Source: Dendrobium chrysotoxum
Lineage: Eukaryota > Streptophyta > Magnoliopsida > Asparagales > Orchidaceae
DNA: 64,000 nucleotides
Assembly: GCA_019925795.1 (NCBI GenBank)
Contig: CM034313.1
Coordinates: 26,028,932-26,092,931 of the forward strand
Reading direction: 5' to 3'
Positions 30,385 through 44,160 of the stretch are shown in pieces (within the stretch, counting starts at the first letter, position 1; each line of letters begins with the position of its first letter). The position numbers and the translations under genes are program-made. A model generated the notes under the pieces. That model did not search any database, was not told the origin of the DNA, and worked only from the letters and a program-made list of their open reading frames with translations.

Positions 30385-33300
30385 TGTTGACCTCACTTTT
30401 GTATGAGCTCAGTAGGACCAATCCACACCTTAGGATCTTTCCAATCCTTAGGATCAATCTTAACCCTAGGATCAATCTGATCTTAGATCAATCCAGACTT
30501 TAAGATCAATCCAAATTCAAATCAATCCTGACCCCAGATCAATATAATCTAAGACAAATCTAGATTCTAGGATTCTCCTAGACTTCAGACCCTAGGATCT
30601 ATTCTAGACCCTAGGATTCTACCTGATTCTAGATCATATGATCCTCTTAGACCTTAGGATTCTCCTAGATCTATTTAGAGCTTAGGATTCTTCTAGATCC
30701 TAAGACTATTCTAGATCCCAGGCCCCAGGACTTCAAAACCCTAAGATTTTCCTAGAAATCAAACTTTAGGATCTACTCTAGATCCTAAGATCCTCCTAGA
30801 TCTTGAATCTTAGGATTCTTAGATCTTAGGATTCTTCTAGATTATAGGATTCTTTCAGACCCCAAATCCTAGGATTTTCCTAAGACTTCTAGATTCCAGG
30901 ACCTTTCCAGACTCCAGTTCCTAGGATCTATTCTAGACCTTAGGATTCCCTTAAGCTGATTTGGACCCTAGGACCTATCCTAAACCCTAGGATTCCTCTA
31001 GATCAGTTCAAACTTCAATTCAACCTAAACTTAATTCAAATCTTATCATTCAAGCTCAAAATCCAATTCAAAACCAGATTTCCAGATTCAAATCCAAGGC
31101 TAAAGGTCTAAGTCCTAAAAGCCTTTTCCAGTTAATCTTTGAACATTTCAAAACCCTATCAAATGACCTCTGATTCAAGATCTGTCAGTTCCACACTGAT
31201 GTGATATGTCTCTAGAGGTAACCCTCCAAATTTGAGCTCATTCTGAGATCTCTAACCCCAGAAACTGAATTGAAATCCAAAGGCTGTAAAACCTTCAAAT
31301 ATTTACAGTCTATGCCACTGGACCTACCAACCAGTGGGTTTTGACCCTGGAGCTTTCTCCAAAGCCTCCAATTACCTCCAAACCCTTGATTATGATTCAT
31401 TGAGCAATAAACTGCATTTTGTTGGACTCAATTTGACCCCTAGTTGACCAAGGGTAAAAATGACTAAAATGCCCCTATGGGGTGTGAATAGTCACTTTGA
31501 TCAAATGACCTCCAAATCAAATGTAGTCACTTCCAGCAAGTTTCAAATATCAAACCAAACTCATTGAACCCATTTCCAGACCTTGGATCCACCTGGTTGA
31601 CCAGGTCAACCAGGTTTGACCTAAAGGCCCATTAAAGGCCCAAATAGGTCATTTTGGCCAAATGACCTCTCCAGACCTTGAGACCACCACCAGTAGACTC
31701 AGGATGTCATTCTGAACTGGTTGGACCCAATCCCTGGTCCTAAGTCAACTTGGTTGACCAAGTCAACCCGGTTGACCCATTAGGCCCATTAAGGGCCTAA
31801 ACAGGTCATTTGACTTAGATGACCCATTTAAACCCTGAAACCACCTCCATTAAACCCCATTCATCATTTTAAATATATTAAGCTTAACCCCTAACTCTGG
31901 GTCAACCTGGTTGACCAAGTCAACCTAGTTGACCCATTAGGCCCATTAAAGGCCTAAATGGGTCATCTGATCCAAGTAATCTATTTAAACTCCTGAAATG
32001 CATCTACAAGACTTCAAACATCAAATTAAATCTATTTGAACCTAAACTTAGGTCTTGGATTAACTCAGTTGACCAAATCAACCAAGTTTGATCTAAGTAC
32101 CCCTTAATGTCTTTAATGGGTTATTCTAACCCATTTGATATTTCAAACCTCTTTCAAACTTCAAATCAACTCCAAATCATGGCCCCACCATTCCCTAATT
32201 TATGGCCAATCAAACTCAAACAAAATTGACCAAGTCAACTATGAGACTTGGTCAAATAGCTTCAAATTTCTCCTTCAAATTTTAAGTATGTCCTACTAAA
32301 GCATTGAGACTTATTCCACCAACCCTCAAACTCCATCTTTTGTCCACCTAGGCTTAGGTTGACTGTTTGACCAGTCAAACAGTCAACACATGCACTTAGA
32401 GTGGTCAAAGATGGTCAAAACCCATCTTAAACCTAACCCACTCCTCCCTAATCCACTCCAACAGCTCTAAACTACTCTAGAACCTTCCTAGGACTACCCT
32501 CAGCCTTCAGATCAAGATCTAATGGCCTGGATCATCTCTATATACTTGCAAAAGGACAAAAACTCCCTTTACACCTAGGATGTACCTTTGTCCTTGATGC
32601 CTCTGCTCCCAACTACCCTATAGACACTTGGCATGCATCCAGGAGCTGCCCTAACTAATCCCAGCCGTCCATTCAATCTGGAATGGATTGAATAGGGCAA
32701 AATGAGGAAATGAGCCCTCATTCTATCCTAACCATTCTCTCTCCACCCTCAGCCTCTCAAGCTCCATCTTCCACTCTATCAAACATCCCAGAGACTCTTC
32801 TCTACCTTCCCGTTCAAATCCTTCCGTTCAAAGTCGCCGGAGATCAGGTTTCCGGCGAGATCAAGCCCAAATCCGTCCTAGGCTTGAAGCCCTCGATCCA
32901 GACGTCCTCCAGCTGAGGAGTCTTCTACAAAAACTTGCGTGGACAATCTACAAGCTCAGAGAGTCCAAGAACGCGAAAATCCATCGGTTGGATTAGGTAA
33001 AAACCTTAACCCTAGGTTAGGGTACACTAGGTTAAATAGATTTTTATACAGATCATTTTAAGCTATATCAATCCCTCCACACGATTTCTGTTCATTTCAT
33101 CTATCTAATTTTAAAATTTCGTTACATTTGATCGATCCGATCGCTTGAACGAGCCAAAAAACGCTTTCTAGGGCGTTTTCCTGGTTTAGTTCAGGCGCAC
33201 GTTTTTTAGACCGTTGATTTTCTGATCAACGGTCTTGATTGAGCCATTCCGCGGTTCTAATTAACTGCCGACTTGATCCGGCGGCTGATATCTCTGTCCG

Positions 33301-36300
33301 GACAAATCGTAGCCGTTAAATCATTACAGCGGGCGATCAAACGGCGTAGGATAGTGCTGACGTGGTTAAGTGATTGCGGCCCGTCGCCGACAATCATTAG
33401 CATTTAATGCTAATGATTGCCTCTGTGGCAATCATTAGCCGCGGTTAAGCGAACCGCCCTGATGCCGCCACGTGCCCCTCCCGTAGCCGCGGTTTGAATC
33501 GGACGAGCTAGATCCCGCCACGTGGACCGACTCAGCGCCGCCGCCACGGTTTTGGATCCACCAACCAGACGTTGCCACGTGGCACTCCCGCTGTAAAAAA
33601 ATATATATATATATATATTTTTTAAAATCATTTTTTTTTTACTTTAATTTATTATTTCAAAATAAATATTAAATATTTATTTTAAATAATAAGATATATA
33701 TTATATTTTAATATATTTTGAAAATTAATTTTTCCTAATTAAAAATTATTATTAATCTAATTTTATAATTATAACTTAAAGTTATATTAATTTCAAATAT
33801 TATTTATTAGAAATTAATAATTAACTTTTAAAATACTAAATATTCCATTTAATTATTAATTATTAAATATTAATTATTAAACATTAATTATTTTAAGTAA
33901 CTCACAACTTTAATTAATAATTGATTTATTTAATTTTTTTTTTTAATTAATATTAAATGCTTTATAATATTAATTAACATTAATGGATTTTAAAATTTTA
34001 ATTAATATTAAGTTATTTAATGTTTTAATTTATATTAAATACTTTATGTTTTTTTTTATTATTAATATTAAACGATTTACAATCTTAATTAATAATTAAA
34101 TTATTTAATATTAAATATTTTACAACTTTAGTTAAATATTAAATGATTTTTAAAATCCCAATTAATATTAATTTATTTAATATTATTTAAATGCTTTTAA
34201 ATATTTTAATAAATAATCAATTAATTTCCAATGATTTAATTAATTAATATTAATTAATTAATTAATTATTTTCTTTTAAATTATTTTAATTTTGAAATTA
34301 ATTTAATTTAAGCTATATCTTATATTTCCATTAATTAAATTGTTAATTATTAATTAATATTAATTAATAATTAACAATTTGAATATTTTTGAAAAAATTA
34401 GTATATACATGTATGTATACATATTTAAATAATTTTAAAATTCCAGAAAATTCTTAAAATTTAAATTAATTAATTTTAAAATTATTTTAATCATTAATTA
34501 ATTTAAAATTATTTAAAAATCCCTTCTAATTGGTTTAAACTTCAAAAATTCATAAGAAATTCATTTTAAATCAGAAAAATTAGTATAATATATCAAAATT
34601 TCCAGAAAATTGAGTACTTTAACTTGAGACTAATTTCAGAGATCAAACTTTGATTAATTTTAAGTTATTGTTAATTATTTGATTATTTTAATATTTGATT
34701 AATATCCAATTAAATATTAAACCAATTATTTTAAAAATTAAAAACTTATTCTCAAATAATCTTTGTTAACCAGTAGATCTCCCATTTAGTTATTGAATTT
34801 ATTTTCATTATATCTTTAAGTATTTTAATTTTAAAAACTCATATTTATATATATAGGTTTACAAATATATTAAATATTTAAAAAACTATTTTCAAGATAA
34901 TATATAGATACTTAAATCTTTTAGATTGAGAGATCTACTATGAAATTTTAGACATAGATTGAATGTGTGAATAGAAATCTTGTGGGAGTGTTAGTGAATG
35001 GTTATGCTTTAATCATTCACTAATCTAGTTATTGTTCACATTTAATTAAGTATAAACTCTTGCATGTTTAAGGACATACACACACCACTTAGTTTAAGGC
35101 TCTCTTAGATATAGGATTGATTGTGTTTATATGTGTACTTATCATGCATATGTTATGTTGAGGGTTAGAGACTTTGATTTGAACCTAATTAACCTAGTGT
35201 CATTAAGGACAATAATTAAGGATCTTAATTAGAAAACTTAGAAAATTCCAATAATTAAGATACATTTCCAATTGACTTGAAACTTTGAACATTCAAACTT
35301 AGTGACACATACAGCCTCAAGAAAAATTCTCACTGAATTTTGAATTCATTAAGTCTATTAATTAACCTAATCAAACTTAAACCTTAATTAAGCCCTTAAA
35401 CCTTCCAGAAAATGTAATAAATTAAGTTTAAATCCAAAAATTACACGTAATACCTCAAACTGACCAGAATTGAACCCTTAATCAATGAAAAATAAAAGCC
35501 CCTTGACTGGACTTCAAAACTAAGTTTAATTTAATTTCAATTGAAATTCAATATTTAATTAATTTAATTAATTAAAAATAATTAAAAATTCCAAAAATTT
35601 CTCAAACACTTGGAAATCACTCCTTAGGTCATTCCTGACCTTTGGAGTTGATTTCAAGGAGTTTGGAGATCATTTGGATTCAAACCACAAAAAGGGCTTT
35701 AATTAAACAATTTAAATAATTCATTAAATACTCAAAAATTCAAAAATTCATAACTAATTCAAATGAACTCCAAATTGAGCAAACTCAAAGGCATACAACT
35801 CATCTTAAGCTCTAATATTTATTAAAAATGTTAAGTTTCCAGAAATCAAACAAATTTGAAAAAGTCAACTTTTGGTCAAACTTAGTTCAAAATGAAGTCA
35901 AAACTTCAAACCTTCATAATAAAATGTAGAAAAATCCAATTTCAATGTACTTACTGTCTAACTGATCGTATTAAGGTCTAATATTTTAATAAAATATTAA
36001 CTTTCTAGAAAACACTTTAAATCAAAAAGTCAACTTTTGACCCTTGAATTAAATCATTAAAATAATCCAGAAAATTCCAAAATTCAATAAATCATCCAAA
36101 ATTCCAGAAAACATTAATTTGAACTTAAAACCAGCAACCAACCAATCTTAATTAAAATTAACCAACCTTTAAACCTTAATCAAACTCAAATCATTTAATT
36201 ATATCGGGTACCACTGGGTAACCCAGGCCTACGAGGCTATTAAATTAGCCCCAAGGAAGGTGAAATAAACTTCACGGCCTCGGTGTGCAACAAAGGTGAT

Positions 36301-38891
36301 ATCCAACAAACAATTAAAATTAAGTTTAAAATCAATCTCAAGTCATTAATACTTAAATTCAAATTAAATCTCCCTTAAGCCTTCAACTAACCAGAACTTT
36401 AAACAACTTCAATCAAATCATCCTATTTAGGACACATCAAAGCCACACAGCCTACCTCACACACCTTAGATGGTTTGCTAGGACAACCAACTCTAGTCTT
36501 AGGCTAGGCCGGTGTTTACTTTTCTGCTGTATGCCGGATTTTCAAGCTTTTACTGCATGCTGTTTGCTAGTATTAGAATTGATGTGATTGTTTATTTATT
36601 TAATGCATTCTGTGATGTGATTGATTGTACGATTAGATCTACCCCTAGGCTAGGAACGATTTGTACTAATTCAATCTTATGCAGGTGGCCATGCTCATAC
36701 AGGGCATAAATTAAAGGGGGCAAAAATCATGATTATTAAATTGCACAGGTGCTAAGCATGCTTAAGTCCCCCTTTAAATCAAAAAGAGCATGGCCAAGTG
36801 TGGCTGGTTTGAGCATTTAAATTTCAATATATTAACTGCTTGGGATGTCAAATATAAACTGCTGATTATTAGGATAACCCTGCAGGTTGTTGAGTCTAGA
36901 TTTTTAATTTCAATTTGATGTAATTTGATTTGATTTCGAGTTGTATTATTTAAAGTACTTTGAGATTGAGACATTTAAAATCCAATTTGGAATCCAAAGA
37001 GGAAGGAACATCCCTTAGGGGAGAGTTCCTATCCATTTGGAGATCCAAATTAGGATGAAGTTCAAGTATCCAAAGAGAAAAGATAACACCCCTATTCAGG
37101 GGGAGTTTCTTTTCATTTGGATATCCAGACCCGACGATCCAAGGAGTTCTAAGGAGACGAAGAAGTGAAGAACGAGAAGAATCTCAAATCTCAAAGTCAC
37201 TTAACTCTTAGGAGTAGAATCCGGGTTGTAGTCAGTGGTACCCGGCCATTTTACTTTCCTGCAGACCCCGGGTTGTATAATTAAGGGCACTTGCCTATGG
37301 ACTTTCAGTTTGAGCATTTATTTAATTAATTTAATTATTTGATTGATTTGATTACTTGATGTTGATTGCGATTAAGGACTTGCATGCTTTTAGTAATTTT
37401 TTTTTTTGGCGCTTATTGCATGTCGTATTTGATTTAGCCTGGAACCCGATCGGAGGCTCGTGAGGGTACGGTCATTAACCTTTTCTACTTAAACAAAATT
37501 AAAATATTTAAGCTCAGATAGAAACTCTAACGCTCTTAAGAAGTAAGCCCGGACTCGCCGGGAGTTTTTCATGCATACATCTTGACTTTTCTCATCCTTG
37601 TTAGGCACCTCCCTGCCTGCGGGTTCTGGCAGACCACCTGACCTATTAGGGTGCAGTTCTGTCCAAGGGGATGTTGTGCAATCTTTAGGATAAAACCTAT
37701 TTTTTAAGCCTATTTTAAAACTGCTTCATATTGATTTAAGCATTTCATCGAGTCAACTAGCATGCATTGCATTAGATACAAATTAAAAATTGAGTCTAAA
37801 TTTTAATTGCAATTTATTTAGGCATTTAACCCAACATATGTTAAGGGGTCAATTAGGATCTGCTCTAGATGTCGACCCCAATTCTTTAAACCAATCTTAA
37901 TCAATGTCCTTAACCACTCTACATTTAAAGACTTTGACTCATGGTTTTAAAAGCGTTTAGGTGGTTTAGCTGGCTCCCCAATCCAGGCCGGGGTAAGTCC
38001 AGATTGCATTGCATTAGCTAGGTTCTGGGTCACTGATTCTCAGTACCCATTTTAGACTTAGGTTCTGAGGCAATGTTCAATCTTAAGACCTCAATCTTTT
38101 GGGAATCTAATTCCCATTTTCTAATAAAATTGATCATTTAAACATTAAATTTCTTTCAATCAAATTCAAGCCCAACACTTAGGACAGTTTGAGGTGTTTC
38201 TGAAGCAATTCAGAATCTCAAAATACCTCCTACTTCTCATCCTTTGACCTCCAGAAAGAACTGTTCAAATTTGATCCAATCCCATTTGAAAATTCAAGTC
38301 CTTAACCTTCTTTGATATCAATCTTTGAATTCTTAAATAAAATTCGTATCGCTATTTTAATCGAGAGTATTCGTAGGAAATTTTCTGGTTTCCTACGATG
38401 TAATTAACTACGAGGGCTTGCGCTCGTAGGAGATTTAGAAACCCAGACCAGATTTTCAAAAATCAAAATTTTAAAACTCTTAATTAATTAACTTTGGGAA
38501 ATCAAACAAAAAAATGGCGATCGTTATTGCCATGTTCAAATAATTAACCATAAGTGATATTTTCTTCCTTTGAGATGATATATCACTTATTGATATAACT
38601 TTGAATATGAAATTAACGATAATTTATCCAGATTATCATAGCCAGATATTTGATTGAACTTCATTTTGATTCTTTGGGATCATATGTGGTTCCCTTTTGA
38701 ATCTAGCTATGACATTCAGGACCAGATTTGCAATTCTAATTTTGAACTCATTAGGAGATTTTATCTCTGCCTTTCGAGGTAGTATATTATCACTAATAGA
38801 TGTTCAATTTCAGGATTCAAATTTAAATGTCAATTTTAAATTATTCCCAAAGATAATTAACATTTTTAAAAATATATTTTTCAATCAAACA
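30385..38891 (+). repeat. Right LTR (8507 bp)
   Basis: Near-identical partner of the left LTR, with all landmarks shifted by 20980 (early part) or 20982 (late part). These include W-boxes, TATA at 32538, upstream ORFs to 32916, splice donor near 32997, G-boxes, nested stem-loop and twin hairpin near 38372-38429. It ends AAACA and is followed by CAAGT. The polyadenylation site should lie within it, but I could not identify it. Confidence 0.97.
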
Positions 38892-38896
38892 CAAGT
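38892..38896. repeat. Target-site duplication, right copy (CAAGT)
   Basis: Exact partner of 9400-9404. Confidence 0.95.
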
Positions 38897-39994
38897 TTCA
38901 CCAATGAGTAAAGTAGAAACCAAGCCTTTTCATATGAAATTAGGACAAGTAAAATAAATTTTATTTAATGAATTAAAAAGTACAAAATAAGGCCCTATTT
39001 ATAGGCCTTTTCTAAGACTAGATAATTTTGAACAGCCTTAGGAGTTTATAAATACTATTGCATGGATTGATGGCATAGCCTAATACATTGGAAAATAAAA
39101 TAAAAGAAATAAAATTAAATTAAAATTTTCCAAATACATGAAAATTTGTATTGGCCAAATAAGGCAACTAAAGTGGTCTTAAAATCAATCAATTTATATA
39201 GATCTTTGCATTCTTAACTGGTATGGCCCGCCTAACCATCAATGGATCTTAAATTAGGATTTAAAATTACTTACCCATATCTTTAAGAGTATTATGGGAT
39301 ATTTATGGGCTTGCGTGAAGGGATATGCATGACGAATGGCCCAAATTTTTATATAGGATCTTAATTTATGATATTGTCCTTGACATTTATCTTGATGCTG
39401 CATCAACTCCATTGGGCAATAAAGAGCTCTAATCCATAGAGTTAAAGTCCATATACTCATAAACAAGACTTGACATAAACTTCTGTCTTCTTTAGTCATC
39501 CAAGTATGACTAGAAGGAGGTTGGTTTTTCCATTTGACTAAGAATTTAGGCAGTAAGCAAGTTATCAGAGAGAGTTCTTTTGAAATTATGCCATCAATAT
39601 CTACGAATTATAGGGTATGAGGATCACGTAAAGTTGGACTTTTGCCTCCTATAATAAGTTTATCTTTTAAATTTTGAGCTTAATAATTCCCTGATAAGGT
39701 AGTATATACTCAATAATAAAATTATGACTTATGTATATATTGGAAAATAATTCAAAGATATAAGCATTTAATATAAGTTTCTTAAGAAATTTGAATGGAC
39801 ACAAGTTCCTGCATGTATATTTGATGAGGTAACATTATGGGCAAGTTTGAATTAAGACATGATCACCTTTGTTATATTAATTAGTAGAATAATTAAGGAT
39901 TTTTTGCACTTACTTATTTAATATTATTTAATTGGATTTGCTGCTTTACTTTTTTATGTAGATTATTTAAATTGTATATATGTGAATGTAGCAT
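38897..39994. other. Right flank of the giant element, repeat-like, no gene
   Basis: A minus-strand TATA-like sequence (CCTATAAATAGGG, about 38993-39006) suggests the promoter of an old minus-strand LTR. An 81-codon minus-strand frame (39254-39499) has no recognisable domain. Nothing else can be supported. Confidence 0.4.
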
Positions 39995-41490
39995 TGATAA
40001 GTGCAAATAATATTTTATTTTATGTGTTACATTTTTACTAAAAATATATTATTTTAGTTGTGTTATGCAGGAAAAATATAAAAAGGGCATAACATTATAA
40101 GTATCATCCAGCGCCATAGCATTTGACGAATCAACGTCGCAGCGCCTTCAAGGATACCGCTGGAGTACCACACTTGGATAAGACAGTGCCTTATTCACTA
40201 TCTTCGAGCACTGTGATGTCAAAATGGTCAACTTAGCAGCACCGTGACATTACAATCTATCACGCCTTGGCACCAAATCTTCAACTCAGTCGTCGTAGTA
40301 GTTGTAACTTCCAAAGGACATGATCTGTTAGCAAAGCGACGTGACTGTTCACTAAGTAACCAGTCTACATCAACAAGCACCGCAGTGGTGCAAAAGTTAC
40401 ATTGCTGAAGCACTAATTCATTTTACTGGCATCACTGTGTAACTCTTTTAAGCGTCGCAATGCCACTTGCTATTTTTGTATTTTTCTATAAATAGTAGTG
40501 ATGTTATGTTTGTAAGAGAGTTCAGTCGGTTGTCTAATTTTAGTACTTTTTGGAGTACTTTCTTATATCTCTCTTAGAGTCAATTCTATGGGAGACTAGA
40601 GAAGTGTTAGATATGATCATTAGAGTATTTAGTCAATGTTTATTTGAGCAACTCTGTACGATAAGGAAGAAGGAGTGTAGAGAAGAAATATTGATCCTAC
40701 TTGGTGATATCACTCTCTTGTATTTTTATTCTTCCATGATTTTAGTCAAAATGAGTTTGCTTATCTTTTCTTCCATATTTATCTAATTTTCTAGTTTTGG
40801 ATTGATGATATAGAAAATATATAAGTACTAATGAAGATTCTTATGCTTTAAAGTTAAATGATGTTTTCAATATTTTCTCGCTCTTTATTTAATGCACATA
40901 ATGACTATATATATAGTTAAAATCTAGTGTGATGTATAACCTTGGAGAAGGAATGTAAGAATAATTAGGAATATAGAAATAGTATATTTGCATACTTAGA
41001 CATAGAATATAAAATATGATAGGTTCTTAAGGAGATGATATAACTGTCGGAGATCAGTAGATATCCTTTTCACCCCTACAAGCTCGACAAAGATCTAGGG
41101 ATGTATATGCTCTAAATCATATTACAAAGAAGAGTTCTATTAGGAAAGATATATAATTTATATTCATCAATTTAAAATATTTTATTTAAATATTATATCC
41201 ATTATTTTTATTATTTTTAGTCAGTGATTGAATCTCCACAATCAATATTTTTATTTTGGTCGGATAATTTTGCAATTAGAGTAAACATTAGTTGATTGTT
41301 AGAAATCATACTTTCTCGTGGGTACGACACTATACTTTATAACTTGATAACTTGATTTGATATATATATACTTGTATATATTAAGTGGGATTTATTATTT
41401 TATATATTAAATAAAATTTAAGCATTGTTTAGGAGACATAGAGTCATAAATATTTTTATAATTCAAAAGTGTACTCCATAGTCCCCATCA
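39995..41490 (+). mobile_element. Athila-like Ty3/gypsy LTR, plus strand
   Basis: Begins TGATAAGTGCAAATAAT and ends CCCCATCA, followed six bases later by a primer binding site. A TATA box (CTATAAATAG) lies at 40496-40505. The TG...CA ends, TATA and PBS make a 5' LTR of about 1.5 kb. The Athila assignment rests on the LTR start and PBS type. The internal region breaks off after a few hundred bases. Confidence 0.65.
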
Positions 41491-41496
41491 AGTTTT

Positions 41497-41514
41497 TGGC
41501 ACTATTGCCAGGGA
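41497..41514 (+). other. Primer binding site of the Athila-like element (mutated)
   Basis: TGGCACTATTGCCAGGGA resembles TGGCGCCGTTGCCGGGGA, the PBS usual for Athila-type elements, with several G-to-A or C-to-T changes (typical decay of methylated CpG). It marks the start of a truncated internal region. Confidence 0.7.
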
Positions 41515-42344
41515 AGTATTTTATTTTTTATAAATTTTAACTATATTGTTGAATTAATTACATAGATCTATTTATATCTTTTATTTTTAATTCCTTTGAT
41601 TACTATTTGTATATTTTTTTATTTCATGCTTTATAGTCATAGAAATGATCGTCTCCCAATTTTCTATTCGAATAGCTCCTTCCACGTCCTCCATAGCACT
41701 CGACATCGCAATGTTCACTATGTTGACACTGAGTAAGAGGCAGCAAAGGGAGCACCAGGACCAGCTCCAGCACCAACTCCTGTTCAATAGCCCTCTCAAT
41801 ATGATACACTGATTCAAAGATTTGATTAGTGGGAGACTCGATTCAATAATTACGTAGCATAGCAGCACCAGCAGCACAAAAATGATATGGCTTGGTTTGG
41901 AGAGCAATTCACCTCTATTCATCGATACTTCAAATCACCACCACCACCTCCACTTGATCAAGGACCTTTGTATTTTTAGTTTGTTTTTTATTTTCGTCCT
42001 TGTGTATGTATTATTTTTATGTTTCTATTTTGTACTGTCTGTTGTGTTCTGGTATTTTTGTTTAGTTGTTTCATCCTTTTTTGTGGTGTCAAAAGTGGGA
42101 GTAGCATGTTGTTGGTTGCCAGTTCTTACTATTCGGTTATGATTAGTCCACTAGTTTTGCATTTATTTTCTTGCTCATGTTTCTTTATGCTTTTTATTTC
42201 TTGCTCATTTTTTTGTGTTCCTTTATTTCTTTTTTAAATTTAAAAAGAAAACCCTCCTTATTTTCAAAATTTTAACAAGTAAGGGGGAGCTTAGGGCATA
42301 GCAAAAATAAATTGAAGTTCTTTACCAACAATATTTGCCATTAT
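41515..42344 (+). pseudogene. Retrotransposon internal remnants, two elements abutting
   Basis: Up to about 41970 lies a broken leader/gag-like start with glutamine-rich codons and several stops, belonging to the element at 39995. From about 42000 the sequence changes to the 3' end of a copia element: a GTGGTGTCAAAAGTGGGAG motif (about 42085) and AAGTAAGGGGGAGCTT (about 42278), both usual shortly before the polypurine tract of SIRE/Maximus elements. No intact reading frame is present. Confidence 0.45.
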
Positions 42345-42357
42345 AAAAAGGGGGGGA
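42345..42357 (+). other. Polypurine tract of the copia element
   Basis: AAAAAGGGGGGGA lies five bases before the LTR start TGTAAATC at 42362. Confidence 0.65.
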
Positions 42358-42361
42358 TTAT

Positions 42362-44160
42362 TGTAAATCTAGATCTAAGTCCTGTAATTTTGATGATAAC
42401 AAATATTATTGAATTCTTTTCTATGCTATCTCCTGTTAATTATTATTATTGTATATCTATTTTTTTTTTCTCTTGTACACTAATATCTTAGCTCCACCGT
42501 ACACTATGCAAAATTGATTAGCTTAAGACTAGGTAGAATAGGGTTAAGTGTCTAGAAGAGTCTATAATTTTACATTTTCTTATTTCTATATTTTTTGAGT
42601 CAAATTATATATTTGGTGGATACTAAACTTGGTGATCTTGTACACACATTCTCAAGGGAGTGAGATAGTGATAAAATTAGAGGTTCAATTTTTTGAATTA
42701 ATCATACTATATAATCAGTTATTTAGAGAATCACTAAAACTGCTAATTGTGTAATTAAAGCTATTTGAATTAATCATATTGGACGATCTCGATCGTATAG
42801 GAAGATCAGTTGAAATCAAGATCCCAACGCCAATCATAATTTAGGTAATATTTTAAAATTCAAAATTTATACTAATCATATTGTATGGTAGGTATTATAC
42901 TGTATGATATAATTAAATCTTACCTAAATTAATCTTGTAATTAAGGAACAATTTTAAATTAATTAATCCTGTTAGATTGTATAGGATGATTGGACCCAAT
43001 CGTACTATAAGACCCAATCTTTGCATGGGATGATATTTTATCATCGCTAGTTATGAAGGGCGATAATCCAGTATTGGATGATCATCATAATTTATTGAGA
43101 TCGTATAATGGCTTATTCTTTGTATAGTACTAACAAGCTATTTGAATGAATCATACCGTATGATTTTGGATTGTATTGTACAATCAATGTCAGCATAATT
43201 AAATTTTAGGGCTTTTTTGTAGAGCCTTGTATTTAATCTCCCTAATTAGACTTGTATAAGTCTTTGGCTGCTAAGTATTCTAGAGAGAGCTTGGAGATGG
43301 GATCTAAAAGAGCTTTGGAAAGAAGAAAGGGAGAGCTTGTGTGTGAGGGAGAAGTAATGTGAGGGTTCACATGGTTGCTCCAAGCAAGTTTCTTGCCTTG
43401 TTTCCTCCAAGTGTCTGTCTAGGGTTCTTGGATGTCTCTAGGAAGAAGTTCTTTAGCTCAAAGACGGTCAAGGTTCTCTGCCATCACCAAGAGGGTAAAA
43501 AGGAGGTCGTGGTTCTCTGCCATCATTAGGAGGGTGATAAAAGAGGTTGTGGTTCTTTGCCATCACCAGAAAGGTAAAAAAGGAGGTTGTGGTTCTTGGT
43601 CATCATTAGGAGGGTAAGAAAGGAGGTTGTGGTTCTCTGCCATCATCAAGAGGGTGAAAAAGGAGGTCATGGTCCTCTACCATCACCATGAGGGTAAAAA
43701 ATGAGGTCAAGGTTATCTGCCGCACCAAGTTGGTGAAAAGATTGTAAGGGCTTCTCTGTCTAGTTATGGGGGCTAAAGGAGAGACACTAAAGGATTAATG
43801 CATTACTTGGAGAGGAGGACTTCGGGGAGTGGACGTAGGCCATTATTTGATTGAACCACTATAAAATTCTGGCGTGCTTATTCTAATTTTTTATTTTTTA
43901 CATTTTATTTTTGTGATAATTGCATGGTTAAAATTTGTGATAGTTATTTTATTGTGTTGATTAGACTATCATCATCATCTTTATAACCTTTGATAAGTCT
44001 ATTTTCTTCTGCATCAAGTGATAGTGTTTGCTTGATTTTTAATTACTGAAAATTCAAAAATATAAGTTTTGTCTTAAAGTAAGCAATAATTTTTTAAACT
44101 AGCAATTCACCCCCCCCCCCCCTCTTGGTGTGCCTAGTGATAGTTCACTTAGGCTTAACA
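42362..44160 (+). mobile_element. Ty1/copia LTR (SIRE/Maximus-like), plus strand
   Basis: Starts TGTAAATCTAGATC after a polypurine tract and includes TTTTGATGATAACAAATATT, typical of this group. It ends near CAATTC, a long C run and CTCTTGGTGTGCC (44103-44135). It is a diverged relative of the minus-strand LTR at 7111-8937. Transcribed-like sequence with a minisatellite fills its second half. The right end is approximate. Confidence 0.65.
43468..43742 (+). repeat. Minisatellite, about 7 units of about 43 bp
   Basis: The unit reads roughly GAGGTCGTGGTTCTCTGCC, then ATCACCAAGAGGGTAAAAAG. Copies differ by several substitutions and small indels. It lies inside the copia LTR and is a likely slippage product. 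Confidence 0.8.

Larger units (their letters stand above)
9405..38891 (+). mobile_element. Intact giant Tat/Ogre-type Ty3/gypsy LTR retrotransposon, 29.5 kb
   Basis: Full-length element: left LTR 9405-17909, primer binding site 17916-17933, structured leader to 19412, gag-pol 19413-28214, a 2.2-kb hairpin-rich 3' untranslated region, polypurine tract ending at 30384, right LTR 30385-38891, and a perfect 5-bp duplication outside. LTRs start TG and end CA. The domain order, with a second RNase H between RNase H and integrase and no chromodomain, places it in the Tat branch (Ogre, Retand and relatives). Eight substitutions seen by eye between 8.5-kb LTRs (about 0.1%) and an unbroken 2933-codon frame indicate very recent insertion. 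If a grass intergenic rate of 1.3e-8 per site per year applied, this is tens of thousands of years; the species and rate are unknown. The element could be autonomous. LTR length and total size are at or beyond the upper end of what I know for plant LTR elements. Confidence 0.97.

Noticed and set aside
9405..38891. Segmental duplication instead of LTRs
   Set aside because: The 8.5-kb copies are flanked by CAAGT on both outer sides, start TG, end CA, and are bounded inside by a PBS and a G-rich tract, which a segmental duplication would not produce.
38897..39994. Endogenous pararetrovirus fragment
   Set aside because: The TATA context (CCTATAAATAGGG) first suggested it, but no coat, movement or reverse transcriptase motif is found on either strand.
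41587..42237. Short hydrophobic frames as small genes
   Set aside because: They lie in the junction between two retrotransposon remnants, overlap in several frames and owe their hydrophobicity to T-rich sequence.
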